DNA of 64,000 nucleotides from Thalassotalea atypica (GTDB lineage: Bacteria > Pseudomonadota > Gammaproteobacteria > Enterobacterales > Alteromonadaceae): contig NZ_AP027364.1 in NCBI RefSeq assembly GCF_030295975.1, positions 372,001 through 436,000 of the forward strand. Reading direction: 5' to 3'. Below the pieces are notes generated by a model. It saw only the letters and a list, made by a program, of their open reading frames with translations. It ran no database searches and was not told the origin of the DNA. Each line of letters begins with the position of its first letter. The first letter of the stretch is position 1. The position numbers and the translations under genes are program-made. Below are positions 11,946 through 21,105 of the stretch, piece by piece.

Positions 11946-12107
11946 ATGAAGCAGCCATCATTTCTTAAAACACTACTAAAGTGGTTTATCATCACTATGA
12001 TTGTTTTTGCTGGGTTTATTACGATATTGCTTGGTCTAGGCTATTTGCTACATGAAAATGAGAAAGAAACACGAGCATTAAAAGAAGAGATTGAAGCGAG
12101 CCAGTAA
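11946..12107 (+). CDS. small single-pass membrane protein, 53 aa
   Basis: Reads M-K-Q-P-S-F-L-K-T, then one long hydrophobic helix (about residues 12-35), then a charged tail HENEKETRALKEEIEAS. It has an ATG start 9 bp after the DUF4136 lipoprotein gene and a TAA stop at 12105-12107. The layout (short positive N-terminus, helix, acidic/basic heptad-like tail) is that of a genuine micro-membrane protein, although no family was recognised. Confidence 0.6.
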   Translation: MKQPSFLKTLLKWFIITMIVFAGFITILLGLGYLLHENEKETRALKEEIEASQ

Positions 12108-12219
12108 CGTCGTAAACTGCATGTATATAGATCACCATTTTAACCCTCACTTCATTCTTTACTATCTATCCTAAAGGGCTGCGCTTATAATTGCGCTAAC
12201 TTGATTCAGAGAATTTATA

Positions 12220-12543
12220 ATGACATTTCCAAATGATGAAACAGGACAAGTGTTGGCTGAAATGGCTGATGCTGGTATTGATCTAACCGTAATTCACGAT
12301 GTTGTGTTTTTTCATCTTTTTGAAAACAAAGCTGATGCTGAGGCAATGCTTGCCCATCTAACGGATACTGCGCCTGACATGGTGGTGACGCTTCAACCAG
12401 ACGAAACACCAAATGTTTGGGATGTAGACTGCAAAGTTAAAATGACGCCAAGCTATGATGGCATTGTGGCTCAAGAAGCTGAGTTTGAACAATTGGCGCA
12501 GAAATTCAAAGGATACAATGACGGTTGGGGGATAGAAGCTTAA
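12220..12543 (+). CDS. rraB: ribonuclease E inhibitor RraB
   Basis: 107 residues. RraB signatures are visible: an N-terminal DETGQVLAEMADAGIDLT, then HDVVFFHLFENKADAEAM and the acidic C-terminus VAQEAEFEQLAQKFKGYNDGWG. RraB binds the RNase E scaffold region and modulates mRNA decay. The gene is monocistronic and converges on the TRIC-type channel gene, with no clear terminator hairpin in the 26-bp gap. Confidence 0.9.
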   Translation: MTFPNDETGQVLAEMADAGIDLTVIHDVVFFHLFENKADAEAMLAHLTDTAPDMVVTLQPDETPNVWDVDCKVKMTPSYDGIVAQEAEFEQLAQKFKGYNDGWGIEA

Positions 12544-12569
12544 CACGCTTTTCGCTATAAATTTTTTCG

Positions 12570-13199
12570 TTAGTCTTTATCTGATTGCTCTAATATTTGA
12601 AAGGCAGGTAGTGATACTTGCCAGTAAATTGCCGCAAGTCTTAATGTCAACGCACTACTAACCGCGACAATAATCGAGATGTATTCTGGTACTTGCAAAT
12701 GCACCATCAATACAAACAACGCTCCTCCCAATGCAGCTGCAGTCGCGTAAATTTCTTGTCGCAATATCATCGGGATTACGTTGCATAACACATCTCGTAT
12801 CATCCCGCCCGCTACGCCTGTGATGGTGCCAAGCACAACGGCAGCCGTGTAAGAGGTTCCTAGGCTGATCGCTTTTTCTGTACCGAGTACAGCGAATAAA
12901 GCGAGCCCAAAAGCATCGGCTATCATTAAAAATCGTTTCGGGATCCGTTTTGGGCGACGAATAAAGACAATAGTTAGTAATGCGGTTGCTGAAATAATCC
13001 ACAAGTAATAGGTTTGTTCAACCCAGAATACTGGCGTATTTAAAATAATGTCTCGGATTGTCCCACCACCAATTGCCGTGACCGAGGCAAGCACAATTAC
13101 ACCAAACGGATCGAGTTGATATCGGCCAGCCATTAATGCGCCGGATAGCGCAAAAACAATGATGCCGAAAATATCGAGCCAGAAGAGCAACTCACTCAT
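12570..13199 (-). CDS. TRIC-type (UPF0126, YicG-like) cation channel family protein
   Basis: 209 residues with seven hydrophobic segments in two repeats. Each repeat carries the family motif: GAIGGGTIRD-type (ASVTAIGGGTIRDIIL) and GTITGVAGGMIRDVLC. Bacterial TRIC homologues are trimeric monovalent cation channels of the inner membrane. It is the last gene of a minus-strand run mtnN, CbiB-like, rhodanese, TRIC with gaps of at most 27 bp, so it is probably co-transcribed. Confidence 0.85.
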   Translation of the reverse strand: MSELLFWLDIFGIIVFALSGALMAGRYQLDPFGVIVLASVTAIGGGTIRDIILNTPVFWVEQTYYLWIISATALLTIVFIRRPKRIPKRFLMIADAFGLALFAVLGTEKAISLGTSYTAAVVLGTITGVAGGMIRDVLCNVIPMILRQEIYATAAALGGALFVLMVHLQVPEYISIIVAVSSALTLRLAAIYWQVSLPAFQILEQSDKD

Positions 13200-13226
13200 A
13201 CTTCAAATCCTGCTAATGGCTCAGCA

Positions 13227-13622
13227 TTAATGAGACTCAACCGGTAGGTTGCTTTCAAGCCAACCATTCATGTCGCCGGATAAATGCTTAACTTGTGTAT
13301 ACCCTTTTGCTTTTAATAGTTGCTCTGCGATACCTGCGCGTCGACCAGAGCGACAATATACAATCACCATTTGATCTTTATCTTGAGGCATTAAATTTAG
13401 TTGCTCACCTAAAGTTGAATGGCTGATGTTGAGAGCACCTTTGATATGGCCGGCTTGATACTCTTTTGCCGAGCGCACATCAAGTAATGTATATGCAGGG
13501 GCGAGGGGCGCCGCTTGTAAACTAACAAGTTGTGGCTGAGTAAATGTGGCGCGTTCATTTGCGTTAGCGTATAGACTTGTTAATACCAGAACAATTGCAA
13601 GCATGAAGTTAAAACGTTTCAT
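13227..13622 (-). CDS. periplasmic rhodanese-like protein
   Basis: 131 residues with a signal peptide (about 1-21, ending ANA) and one rhodanese domain. The catalytic Cys is in VYCRSGRRA and the upstream structural motif is LLDVRSAKEYQAGHIKGALNI. Single-domain exported rhodaneses resemble PspE and transfer sulfane sulfur in the periplasm. It sits 9 bp after the CbiB-like gene and 27 bp before the TRIC gene in the same operon. Confidence 0.87.
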   Translation of the reverse strand: MKRFNFMLAIVLVLTSLYANANERATFTQPQLVSLQAAPLAPAYTLLDVRSAKEYQAGHIKGALNISHSTLGEQLNLMPQDKDQMVIVYCRSGRRAGIAEQLLKAKGYTQVKHLSGDMNGWLESNLPVESH

Positions 13623-13631
13623 ATTATTCCC

Positions 13632-14591
13632 TTATTGTAATAATTGAGATGTTACGGAAATAGCAGCGACGGTCACTGCCATTAGCGCATATATTCGCGA
13701 CATAAATCGCTGTACATGTATGATATCTTTCGGCTCTGGCTGGCGGCCATTGTCATTAAATGCTTTTCGTCTGAGCTTGGTTCCATTATACATTGCTACA
13801 CCACCTAATTTAATGTTGTGGGTGGGCGCAAAAAATGCCAAAACGCAGTTGTTGTTTACGCGAAAAAAGTGTTCCAAGGTCAATCGCCAAATCAAAACAA
13901 AATTATGCCCTACTGACAATATTAGGGCAAAAAGCAAAAATATCCGATTGGGTAACCATTGAATTATTTGAGAGAGTGCATTAGTAAATGCACCAAAATA
14001 TTGAAAACGATGTTGCTTAATATTCCAACTGTAATGCATTTCGTGCAACAGACGATAACTGAACGCGACGAGCGATCCAAACGTTAAAAACAATAAAACC
14101 GGTACGAGATAAAGTTGCAAGTGCTTTAGTATTTGCATTTCGATCACGGCCTTGTTGATGCCTAAGCCCGAAAGTTGTTCTGTATCTCGTAAGATATAGT
14201 GATTGAGCAACTGCTTGGCGCGATAGTTATCATTAGCGGTCACAGCTTTGGCTGCCTTCTTCGCTACTGCAAAAATATCACCACAGCCAATCGCTAAATA
14301 AAGTAGTAAACCTTGCCAAAGTTCTGGTACAGCAACTAAAGACTCAAAAAGCCAGACAATCAGCCAAATCGGTACAAAAGTGATCAGCACAGCTATTATC
14401 CCCGCGACTCTTTGTTGTGCGTGGCTGTTTTCTGCTTTGTTGACTTTGTTCGCTAATGCAGCGCAGTAGAAACGAAAAGCTGCCCATGGATGGTGCGGCG
14501 CAATGCGTTGTATGGCTATGCGCGTGACCAACACAATAACCAGCAACAGTAATTGCTGGTTAAAGGCGCTTACATCAGTCCAAGTGATCAT
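13632..14591 (-). CDS. CobD/CbiB-family membrane protein
   Basis: 319 residues with several transmembrane helices. The C-terminal region contains LGGVAMYNGTKLRRKAF, comparable to the LGGxxxYxG element of CobD/CbiB, the cobinamide-forming enzyme family. No other cobalamin genes are nearby and the protein is divergent, so a cobalamin role is doubtful. An AmpE-like membrane modulator is an alternative. Its ATG overlaps the mtnN stop (TAATG), indicating translational coupling to mtnN. Confidence 0.7.
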   Translation of the reverse strand: MITWTDVSAFNQQLLLLVIVLVTRIAIQRIAPHHPWAAFRFYCAALANKVNKAENSHAQQRVAGIIAVLITFVPIWLIVWLFESLVAVPELWQGLLLYLAIGCGDIFAVAKKAAKAVTANDNYRAKQLLNHYILRDTEQLSGLGINKAVIEMQILKHLQLYLVPVLLFLTFGSLVAFSYRLLHEMHYSWNIKQHRFQYFGAFTNALSQIIQWLPNRIFLLFALILSVGHNFVLIWRLTLEHFFRVNNNCVLAFFAPTHNIKLGGVAMYNGTKLRRKAFNDNGRQPEPKDIIHVQRFMSRIYALMAVTVAAISVTSQLLQ

Positions 14592-15301
14592 TAAGCGAGA
14601 TTTTTTCCTTTTAGGCTGTCTAACATGCTTTCGACCAACTTCGATGAATTGACCGATGCTGTTTCAAGGTATGCTTCAAATGACGTTGGCGACTCTTTAC
14701 CAGCAATATCCGACATCGAGCGAATAACAACAAATGGAGTGTCAAACTGATGACAAGTTTGTGCAATGGCAGCGCCTTCCATTTCTACCGCTGCCATGGT
14801 CGGGAAATTAGCTCGCGCTTTGGCGATGTCTTCATCAGCCGTCATAAATGTATCACCAGTAGTGATTAAACCAACTAACGTGTTGATGTTTTCAAGACTA
14901 GAAATTCCAGTTTGAGCTGCCTCTACCAATGTAGGGTGTGGAATAAATGCTGGTGGGCAGGCGGGTAGTTGGCCAATTTCATAGCCAAATGCGGTCACGT
15001 TAACGTCGTGATGTCTCACTTCCGAGCTGATCACAATATCGCCGACTTTTAGCGATTGATCAAAACCGCCCGCCGAGCCTGTATTAACAACATAGTCTGG
15101 TGAAAACTTATCAATAAGCAGTGCCGCGGCTAGTGCTGAAGCGACTTTTCCGATACCTGACTGGACGATAACCACGTCTGTGCCATTTAGTTGACCTTGA
15201 TAAAACTCATAACCAAAATGTGTAGAGGTAACAGCATTGGTTAATGCACCTTTTAAAATAGCGACTTCCGGCTCCATCGCGCCAATAATGCCTGCTTTCA
15301 T
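14591..15301 (-). CDS. mtnN: 5'-methylthioadenosine/S-adenosylhomocysteine nucleosidase
   Basis: 236 residues from ATG 15301, beginning MKAGIIGAMEPEV exactly as in the family; an upstream in-frame ATG at 15337 adds 12 unrelated residues, and AGGA lies just before 15301. Conserved motifs are NTGSAGG, GDTFMTADE, AAVEMEGAAIAQ (catalytic and ribose-binding Glu residues) and RSMSDIAG with the catalytic Asp. The enzyme hydrolyses MTA and SAH in methionine salvage and quorum-signal (AI-2) metabolism. It is the first gene of the mtnN, CbiB-like, rhodanese, TRIC operon. Confidence 0.96.
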   Translation of the reverse strand: MKAGIIGAMEPEVAILKGALTNAVTSTHFGYEFYQGQLNGTDVVIVQSGIGKVASALAAALLIDKFSPDYVVNTGSAGGFDQSLKVGDIVISSEVRHHDVNVTAFGYEIGQLPACPPAFIPHPTLVEAAQTGISSLENINTLVGLITTGDTFMTADEDIAKARANFPTMAAVEMEGAAIAQTCHQFDTPFVVIRSMSDIAGKESPTSFEAYLETASVNSSKLVESMLDSLKGKNLA

Positions 15302-15408
15302 TTTTAATCCTAAACGTCGAAAATAATTCACTAGCACGATTATAAAGTGCTGATAGCAATTTGTCGCTACTAACCCTAAGACTCAAATCAATTCTCTGGT
15401 AAATAGCA

Positions 15409-15432
15409 AAAAAGCCGGATAACCGACTTTTT
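15409..15432 (-). terminator. Rho-independent terminator of the DUF2726 gene
   Basis: Read on the minus strand: AAAAAGTCGG, 4-base loop, CCGGCTTTTT, with one G-U pair. It lies 33 bp past the DUF2726 stop codon. Confidence 0.75.
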
Positions 15433-15464
15433 ATATGATTTCACCCGAATTTTTCTTGGTAGCG

Positions 15465-16127
15465 CTAGTGAGTCAGTGCACCCAATTGCGGCGCTGGTAT
15501 TTGCCGTGCCATTGCTGGAGTGGGTTCATTGACCGTATTTTTTGCGGCTGCTGCCGTGATAACACCGGTGGCTTTAGGGCGTGGTTTCACTAAAGGCGCG
15601 GGAATTGTGCGCCCTTTAATTTTTGGTGTTGCTGTGATTTTTTGCCCTAATAAACGAGTGGCAATACAAGCTCTAATTTCTTCAATGCTGTAGTTAGGTT
15701 TTACTTTGATGCGAATATGTGGAATCGACGCTGCTTCTAACGCACCGCTAACAAACCAGTCTTTCTTTACTTTGTAGCCTTTACCTTTGGTATCAACTAA
15801 GTCTAGCGTGCCGACCAGTTTCATGGTGTCACGATCACAAATGACAAAGTCTAAATAGCGGCTGTTAGCGTTATTAATGGCGGCTTGACTTGCCTTACTT
15901 GAAACGCCTTTACGTACGGTGACGATGTCAGATAGTTTGACGCGATTAATCACGCGATATTTTTCACCGAGGGCTTTTTCAACTAAGTTTTGAAAATTCT
16001 TTTCTGCGGGCGTAAATACGTTACTTTTACTGTCAAAAGGGAAGGGAAAACTGTTGTCGGTTAATCGACTCGCCAATAATGTGACAATAACAATTAAGCC
16101 AATCAGGCCTACAAGGATAAGTTCCAT
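15465..16127 (-). CDS. membrane-anchored DUF2726 protein
   Basis: 220 residues from ATG 16127, with GGAG six bases upstream; two earlier in-frame starts lie at 16133 and 16142. One N-terminal transmembrane helix (about 3-23) precedes a DUF2726 domain (about 35-165), with the motifs FTPAEKNFQNLVEKAL and RYLDFVICDRDTMKLVGTLDL. That fold resembles a restriction-endonuclease-like or topoisomerase-associated nuclease fold in some predictions. The tail (about 170-220) is Pro/Ala/Lys-rich. Function is unknown. Confidence 0.75.
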   Translation of the reverse strand: MELILVGLIGLIVIVTLLASRLTDNSFPFPFDSKSNVFTPAEKNFQNLVEKALGEKYRVINRVKLSDIVTVRKGVSSKASQAAINNANSRYLDFVICDRDTMKLVGTLDLVDTKGKGYKVKKDWFVSGALEAASIPHIRIKVKPNYSIEEIRACIATRLLGQKITATPKIKGRTIPAPLVKPRPKATGVITAAAAKNTVNEPTPAMARQIPAPQLGALTH

Positions 16128-16216
16128 ATACATCTCCAGCAATTCAAATTCTTGACGGATTAATTTCTATAATCCAATAAAGCAGAATTTGTGCCAGAGA
16201 TGTAATGTATTACTTA

Positions 16217-16846
16217 TTAGCTTGGATAATGACTCTTTAGCGCATTATAAAGTTGTTGTTGAAAGTCTTCAGCACTTGCATCTAAGGTGTTAACCACTTC
16301 TGCCAGTACTTCATTGTCTTCTTTACCATTCCAAACTTTAATGTACGTGCCTTCTTTGTAGCCGAAATCTTGACGGAAGAAGTTTAAAGTATTCTTTCCG
16401 ACGTATTGTCTAAACAATTCATCTAAATCCATGTCAATCAAACGCATACAATCAGCAAAAGCCGCTGCATTAAATGCTTTGTCTGTTACTGCGCTAGAGG
16501 CTAACGACTCTAATGCCAGTTTAAAGTCAGACTCGTCAGTGCCTTGAGAGAGTTGCTCCGTTAATTCTGATGCAATTGCAGTAACGCTTTGCCCAGTCAT
16601 TAATCGAAGACTTAAGCCGAAATGGAAAATGTCAACCAGCTCAAGTTGTACTTGAGGCACGTCAATTTCTTGGTGCTTCCACCATTTCCAACCGTGATGG
16701 TCGAGCATTTCAGCACATTCAACCCAAATTGCGCGGTACCATTCGTAGTTGTTGTTGCGCCATGTGTCGCTAACGCGAGAATTCATCGCATCTTGCATCG
16801 ATAGCATTTGGTTAATTTGGTTTGTGGCAATTGTTAGAGCTGTCAT
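16217..16846 (-). CDS. dimeric (all-alpha, MazG-like) dUTP diphosphatase
   Basis: 209 residues. Hallmark metal-binding motifs are present: WVECAEMLDHHGWKWWK (the ExxE/D pattern) and QVQLELVDIFHFGLSL. Later segments GKNTLNFFRQDFGYKEG and YIKVWNGKEDNEVL match dimeric dUTPases of the dUTPase_2 family (Campylobacter/Leishmania type). It hydrolyses dUTP to dUMP, keeping uracil out of DNA. It lies 38 bp after the UbiA-type gene and may be the last gene of that run. Confidence 0.9.
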   Translation of the reverse strand: MTALTIATNQINQMLSMQDAMNSRVSDTWRNNNYEWYRAIWVECAEMLDHHGWKWWKHQEIDVPQVQLELVDIFHFGLSLRLMTGQSVTAIASELTEQLSQGTDESDFKLALESLASSAVTDKAFNAAAFADCMRLIDMDLDELFRQYVGKNTLNFFRQDFGYKEGTYIKVWNGKEDNEVLAEVVNTLDASAEDFQQQLYNALKSHYPS

Positions 16847-16884
16847 GTATCTCTCAAAAATTCTTAAAAATCGAAAGGTATAGT

Positions 16885-17799
16885 TTACCTAAAAACGTCG
16901 CTAAATAAACTGATGGCCAAAATTAAAGGTGTTAATAAAGTGCAGGCAACATTGGTGGCCAAATAGATCGAATGGCTGCCAATAGAGCTACCGTAGGTGA
17001 GTGCACCTTTTAAGGAAAAAAGTGCCAACGGCAGAGTCAAGGTTGCAATTAATGATGTCTGAGGTATAAATTGATTAAACGCCAAATAAAAAATCATCCA
17101 ATAGGGCGCTATCGCGCAAACTGCGTATATTATACTGCTAGTTTTTGTGCCATACCTGATCGGGAAGGTAGATCGCCCTATGCTTTTGTCAGCATCGATA
17201 TCCGGAAATTGGTTTAACAACAATAAGTTGTTGATTTGGAAAAAAGGGACCAAAGACAACAGCAGTACGTCGGTTGGTATTTGCATGCTAAAAACCAAAT
17301 AGGTGCCTAATACCATCACGGTACTAAATCCTACTCCAGGTGCTATTAAGCACAGTAAAGGTGAGCGGTTCAACCAAGTCGTATATGCGGCGACTACGGC
17401 TACGCCAAGTATACCCAACCACAGCAGCGCTGCGTTGATACAGAGAACGAAGTAAAGGCCAAGCAATACGGTTGAGCCTAGTGTTAATAGTCCAATCCAC
17501 ATAACGATGACTGCCAATTCTGGATGCATAGGTAAGGTGCCGCTACCACCACTGAACGGTGTTCTCTGGGTTTTTAAATCAAGCCCGCTCTTAAAATCTA
17601 AGTATTCATTAAGGGTATTGACGCTGATATGAGCACATAGTGCGGTCAATAAAATTAAGCACGACAAGGAGACGTCAATTTTGACACCATGGAATTTGGC
17701 CAAGCTTATGGCGAGAAATAGACATATTGGCGTTAAGACCAAAAAAGGCGGACGAAAAGTTTGTATGATAATAAGTGCTTTATTCGTTTTTCCGTCCAT
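16885..17799 (-). CDS. UbiA-family prenyltransferase (MenA-like)
   Basis: 304 residues with eight or nine transmembrane helices. The two Asp-rich prenyl-diphosphate/Mg binding motifs are visible: NTLNEYLDFKSGLD (NxxxxxxDxxxxxD) and DIDADKSIGRSTFPIRYG. Members transfer prenyl chains to aromatic acceptors in quinone or heme synthesis; the layout is closest to 1,4-dihydroxy-2-naphthoate prenyltransferase-like proteins, but the substrate cannot be fixed. It is 13 bp downstream of the racemase gene in a probable operon. Confidence 0.85.
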   Translation of the reverse strand: MDGKTNKALIIIQTFRPPFLVLTPICLFLAISLAKFHGVKIDVSLSCLILLTALCAHISVNTLNEYLDFKSGLDLKTQRTPFSGGSGTLPMHPELAVIVMWIGLLTLGSTVLLGLYFVLCINAALLWLGILGVAVVAAYTTWLNRSPLLCLIAPGVGFSTVMVLGTYLVFSMQIPTDVLLLSLVPFFQINNLLLLNQFPDIDADKSIGRSTFPIRYGTKTSSIIYAVCAIAPYWMIFYLAFNQFIPQTSLIATLTLPLALFSLKGALTYGSSIGSHSIYLATNVACTLLTPLILAISLFSDVFR

Positions 17800-17812
17800 T
17801 TACCGTACTGAG

Positions 17813-18505
17813 TTAGTTCAAAGCAAACTTAACTGCCGCGTCTGCGTGTATTTTCGTGGTGTCAAAAAGTGGCACGTCGGTATCTTGCTGATTGATTAAA
17901 AGAGCAATTTCAGTGCAGCCTAGAATAACTCCTTGCGCACCCTTTTGGTACATATCATCAATTATTTCTAAATATCGTTGTTTAGATGAAAATTCAATCT
18001 TGCCCAAACATAATTCTTGATAAATGATGCGATGAATATCGTCAATTTGTGTTGTGGTCGGGATCATTACATCAATCCCGAATTTGTCGATCAGACGTTG
18101 CTTATAAAAATTTTGTTCCATGGTAAAACGCGTACCCAATAGACCTATTTTTGTAATATTATTGATCATCAACACTTGTCCCGTTGCGTCGGCAATATGA
18201 ATGATAGGTATATCTATTTGTGCTTGAATATTGCCAGCAACTTTATGCATGGTGTTTGTGCAAATTAATAGGCAATCAGCGCCACCTGCCTGAATTGATT
18301 GGGCTGCTACCGTTAGGATGTCAGCAGTTTCTTGCCATTTGTTTTGATGTTGTAGTGTTTCAATGGGCTGAAAATCAACGCTGTTGAGCAGTATTTTGGC
18401 AGAATGTAATCCGCCTAATTGAGACTTAACACCTTGGTTTATCGCTTTGTAATAACTAACCGTGGACTCCCAACTCATGCCGCCGAGTAAGCCGATTGTT
18501 TTCAT
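17813..18505 (-). CDS. aspartate/glutamate racemase family protein (YgeA-like)
   Basis: 230 residues from ATG 18505, preceded by GAGGAA at six bases; an in-frame GTG at 18511 is less likely. It begins MKTIGLLGGMSWEST. The two catalytic cysteines are in ICTNTMHK and LGCTEIALL, the cofactor-independent racemase signature. E. coli YgeA is a broad amino-acid racemase. It lies between the hydrolase and the UbiA-type gene with 13-bp gaps on both sides. Confidence 0.9.
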   Translation of the reverse strand: MKTIGLLGGMSWESTVSYYKAINQGVKSQLGGLHSAKILLNSVDFQPIETLQHQNKWQETADILTVAAQSIQAGGADCLLICTNTMHKVAGNIQAQIDIPIIHIADATGQVLMINNITKIGLLGTRFTMEQNFYKQRLIDKFGIDVMIPTTTQIDDIHRIIYQELCLGKIEFSSKQRYLEIIDDMYQKGAQGVILGCTEIALLINQQDTDVPLFDTTKIHADAAVKFALN

Positions 18506-18518
18506 GGTCACTTCCTCT

Positions 18519-19202
18519 TCAGTAGCTTAAATTGCTTATTTCATTGCGGAGCAATGTCGGAGTTGATAGCAAACGAATATTGGTTAACAAAGGCAAATAC
18601 AAGTTTATTGCATCTTGTTCAAAATTTGGTGATAACGAATTGAAAAAACCATGTTGCCATGGGGCCTTAATACATGAGGTTAAGTGACCCATTTTCAGTT
18701 TCTTACTGGCTATATCGACATCAAAATGAGGTTCGCTATCAGGAAAGATAATTGTACTCGGACAATTCATTCGAAGATCAAGGTAATGCCTTATTTGGCT
18801 TGGATAAAAGCCGATAAAATGTTTAACGTGAGTCGTATCGCGCCGCGCAGAAGTGGATGATGATTGACTTTTGCTTAAAGCGCGCCAACAAGCAGAGGCG
18901 CCAGCGCTAAAACCAAGTACAATGAATTGAGAGTCTTGAGATAATAATGTTTGAAGTGCCAGTATGACTTTTTCTAAGTAGGCATCATGACCGCACTGTT
19001 TGACAAAAGTTCGATAAACGGCCTTTTCACCAGCGACAAGGTCGGAGCAGCCTGTGAATGTAATCGCTGTATCATCCTTATCGGCGTGATAAGGCGTGAC
19101 GAGATGAGTATTGACGCCATTTGCTTCAAAGCGTTCAATGAAATTTGATAATTGGGATGTATGGCCAAAAATATCACTACAAATTAATAGGTCTATCGCC
19201 AT
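18519..19202 (-). CDS. alpha/beta hydrolase, dienelactone-hydrolase-like
   Basis: 227 residues. The nucleophile elbow GFSAGAS (Ser near residue 107) follows a strand FIVLGF. A late Asp (FPDSEPHFD) and His (APWQHGFF) could complete the triad. The natural substrate is not predictable; dienelactone-hydrolase-like proteins without a catabolic cluster are common. It is the first gene of a likely operon with the racemase, UbiA-type and dUTPase genes. Confidence 0.7.
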   Translation of the reverse strand: MAIDLLICSDIFGHTSQLSNFIERFEANGVNTHLVTPYHADKDDTAITFTGCSDLVAGEKAVYRTFVKQCGHDAYLEKVILALQTLLSQDSQFIVLGFSAGASACWRALSKSQSSSTSARRDTTHVKHFIGFYPSQIRHYLDLRMNCPSTIIFPDSEPHFDVDIASKKLKMGHLTSCIKAPWQHGFFNSLSPNFEQDAINLYLPLLTNIRLLSTPTLLRNEISNLSY

Positions 19203-19238
19203 AAAATATTATTGTCCTTTTACATCAGTTTAAATAAC

Positions 19239-19261
19239 TAAGGCCAGATAATCTGGCCTTA
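19239..19261 (-). terminator. hairpin downstream of the DUF885 gene
   Basis: Ten-bp perfect stem TAAGGCCAGA / TCTGGCCTTA with a 3-base loop. On the minus strand it is followed by AGTTATTT, a weak U-rich tail. Confidence 0.55.
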
Positions 19262-19287
19262 GACGTGAACATAAATCTACAGATAAT

Positions 19288-21105
19288 CTATGTGCTTGCG
19301 ATATATTGTGCGACTAATCGTTCAAGGATATCAAGCGGTACTGCGCCATTTTTCAACACAACATCATGGAAGTCTCTAAGATCAAACTTCTCACCAAGTG
19401 CTTGTTTAGCACGCTCTCTCAGCTCAAGAATTTTCATCATACCCACTTTGTATGAGGTAGCTTGTCCTGGCATGACAATATAACGCTCTATTTCTGAAAC
19501 AACATCCGATTGTGCCATACCTGTGTTGGCTTTCATGTAGTCGATTGCTTGTTCTCTTGTCCATCGTTTTTCATGAATGCCAGTATCAACGACTAAACGA
19601 ACCGCTCTAAATAATTCTGCTTGCAAACGGCCAATATTATCAAAGGGATCGTCTTGGAAGCCCAATTCCCAAGCGAGTCGCTCGGTATAAAGAGCCCAAC
19701 CTTCGGTATAAGCAGTAAACGGTGAAATACGGCGAATAAATGGCATACCTTCGAGTTCCATTGATATCGCAATTTGGAAGTGATGCCCAGGAATACCTTC
19801 GTGGTAGGCCAATGTTCTCATGCTGTATTTTGGCGTAGCCTTGATATCATACAAGTTGGCAAAAAAGCGACCAGGACGACTGCCGTCAATGGCTGGCTGC
19901 TGGTAATAGGCACCAGGCGATGTCTTTTCTTTAAATTCAGGAATTCTTACCACTTCCATACCCGCTTTTGGGCGCACCCTAAAGGCATCATCAAGACCGA
20001 CATTAATTTCATCTAAAATGGTTTGGTAATCGGCGAGAATTTGGGCTCTGCCTTCATCACTGTCTTCATAATAAAAGCGTTGATCAGCCGCCAGTGCTTC
20101 AATGGCAGCACTAAAACCTAAACTGGTATCAAAATTCTCAGCAGATAAGATTGCTAATATTTCGGCCTGAATTCGATCGACTTCAGTTAGGCCAATTTGA
20201 TGAATTTCATCGGCACTATAGTCTGTGGTAGTGAAAAACTTTAATGAGGCTTGATACGCTTTATCGCCATTAGGTAAGCGCCAAAAACCATCATCTGTTC
20301 CTGCTCTATTTTTAAGTCGATCAAAATATTCAATAAACAATTGATATGCCGGGTAAACATAAGTGGTGATATTGCTTTCGGCACTGGCCAAAATTCGCGC
20401 TTGCTCTCCTACTGGAATCTCTTTTGCGTCATCAAGTTTCAGTTTTAAAGACGTATATAGAATGTTTTCAGTTGCAGGTGTTTCGATAAAATCAGTCATT
20501 TCTGTTAATACACGATCAATCACAAAGCGCGGTGGGATAATACCTTCTTGTTCTCGAATTTGAATGCCTGCCAAATTTTGTGCAAATTTAACCCGCACCG
20601 CTTCTAAACGTGCAAGGTAATTGTCTGCATCTTCAACAGTGTGTACCTGATGTTGCGCCTCCATAAAGCTTGGGTAGCCGTTTTGAACACCGAAAAGCTG
20701 GTTGACGGGATAATTGTGATACCTAAATTGCTCTGCTTGCTCACCAACATCAAGTAGATAAAGAGTGATCTCTTTTGATAGACGATCAGACTCCGACAAA
20801 CTTTCATCATCATACTGTAATAAGGCTTGTTTAATCTTCGGCAATTTGGTGAATAACTCGTCAGCCCGTTCAGGACTATCATCATCTAACTTTGCGTTGT
20901 GGCTTTTAAAGCCCATTGACTCTAAAAAGCCAAGGGAGGTGAGTGTTTCCGGGCTTTCAAATGCAAATTGAATCAAGGTTCGATCAAGAAAAGCCCTGAA
21001 AATAAAAGGTTTTTCTGCTTTCCATTCATGTGTAGCGAATGCGCCCGCCAACAATATGATGATCAAAAGCCCTAAAAATAGCCTTTTAAAGAAAGTTTTT
21101 ATCAT
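19288..21105 (-). CDS. DUF885 putative metallopeptidase, membrane-anchored
   Basis: 605 residues, a normal family length. An N-terminal hydrophobic helix (about 5-22) acts as signal or anchor, placing the protein in the periplasm. The conserved core includes YHEGIPGHHFQIA (a likely zinc site) followed by YTEGWALYTERLAWELG, which provides the conserved Glu residues, then GIHEKRWTREQAIDYM near the end. The arrangement resembles gluzincin-like peptidases, but activity of the family is poorly documented. The gene appears monocistronic. Confidence 0.88.
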   Translation of the reverse strand: MIKTFFKRLFLGLLIIILLAGAFATHEWKAEKPFIFRAFLDRTLIQFAFESPETLTSLGFLESMGFKSHNAKLDDDSPERADELFTKLPKIKQALLQYDDESLSESDRLSKEITLYLLDVGEQAEQFRYHNYPVNQLFGVQNGYPSFMEAQHQVHTVEDADNYLARLEAVRVKFAQNLAGIQIREQEGIIPPRFVIDRVLTEMTDFIETPATENILYTSLKLKLDDAKEIPVGEQARILASAESNITTYVYPAYQLFIEYFDRLKNRAGTDDGFWRLPNGDKAYQASLKFFTTTDYSADEIHQIGLTEVDRIQAEILAILSAENFDTSLGFSAAIEALAADQRFYYEDSDEGRAQILADYQTILDEINVGLDDAFRVRPKAGMEVVRIPEFKEKTSPGAYYQQPAIDGSRPGRFFANLYDIKATPKYSMRTLAYHEGIPGHHFQIAISMELEGMPFIRRISPFTAYTEGWALYTERLAWELGFQDDPFDNIGRLQAELFRAVRLVVDTGIHEKRWTREQAIDYMKANTGMAQSDVVSEIERYIVMPGQATSYKVGMMKILELRERAKQALGEKFDLRDFHDVVLKNGAVPLDILERLVAQYIAST

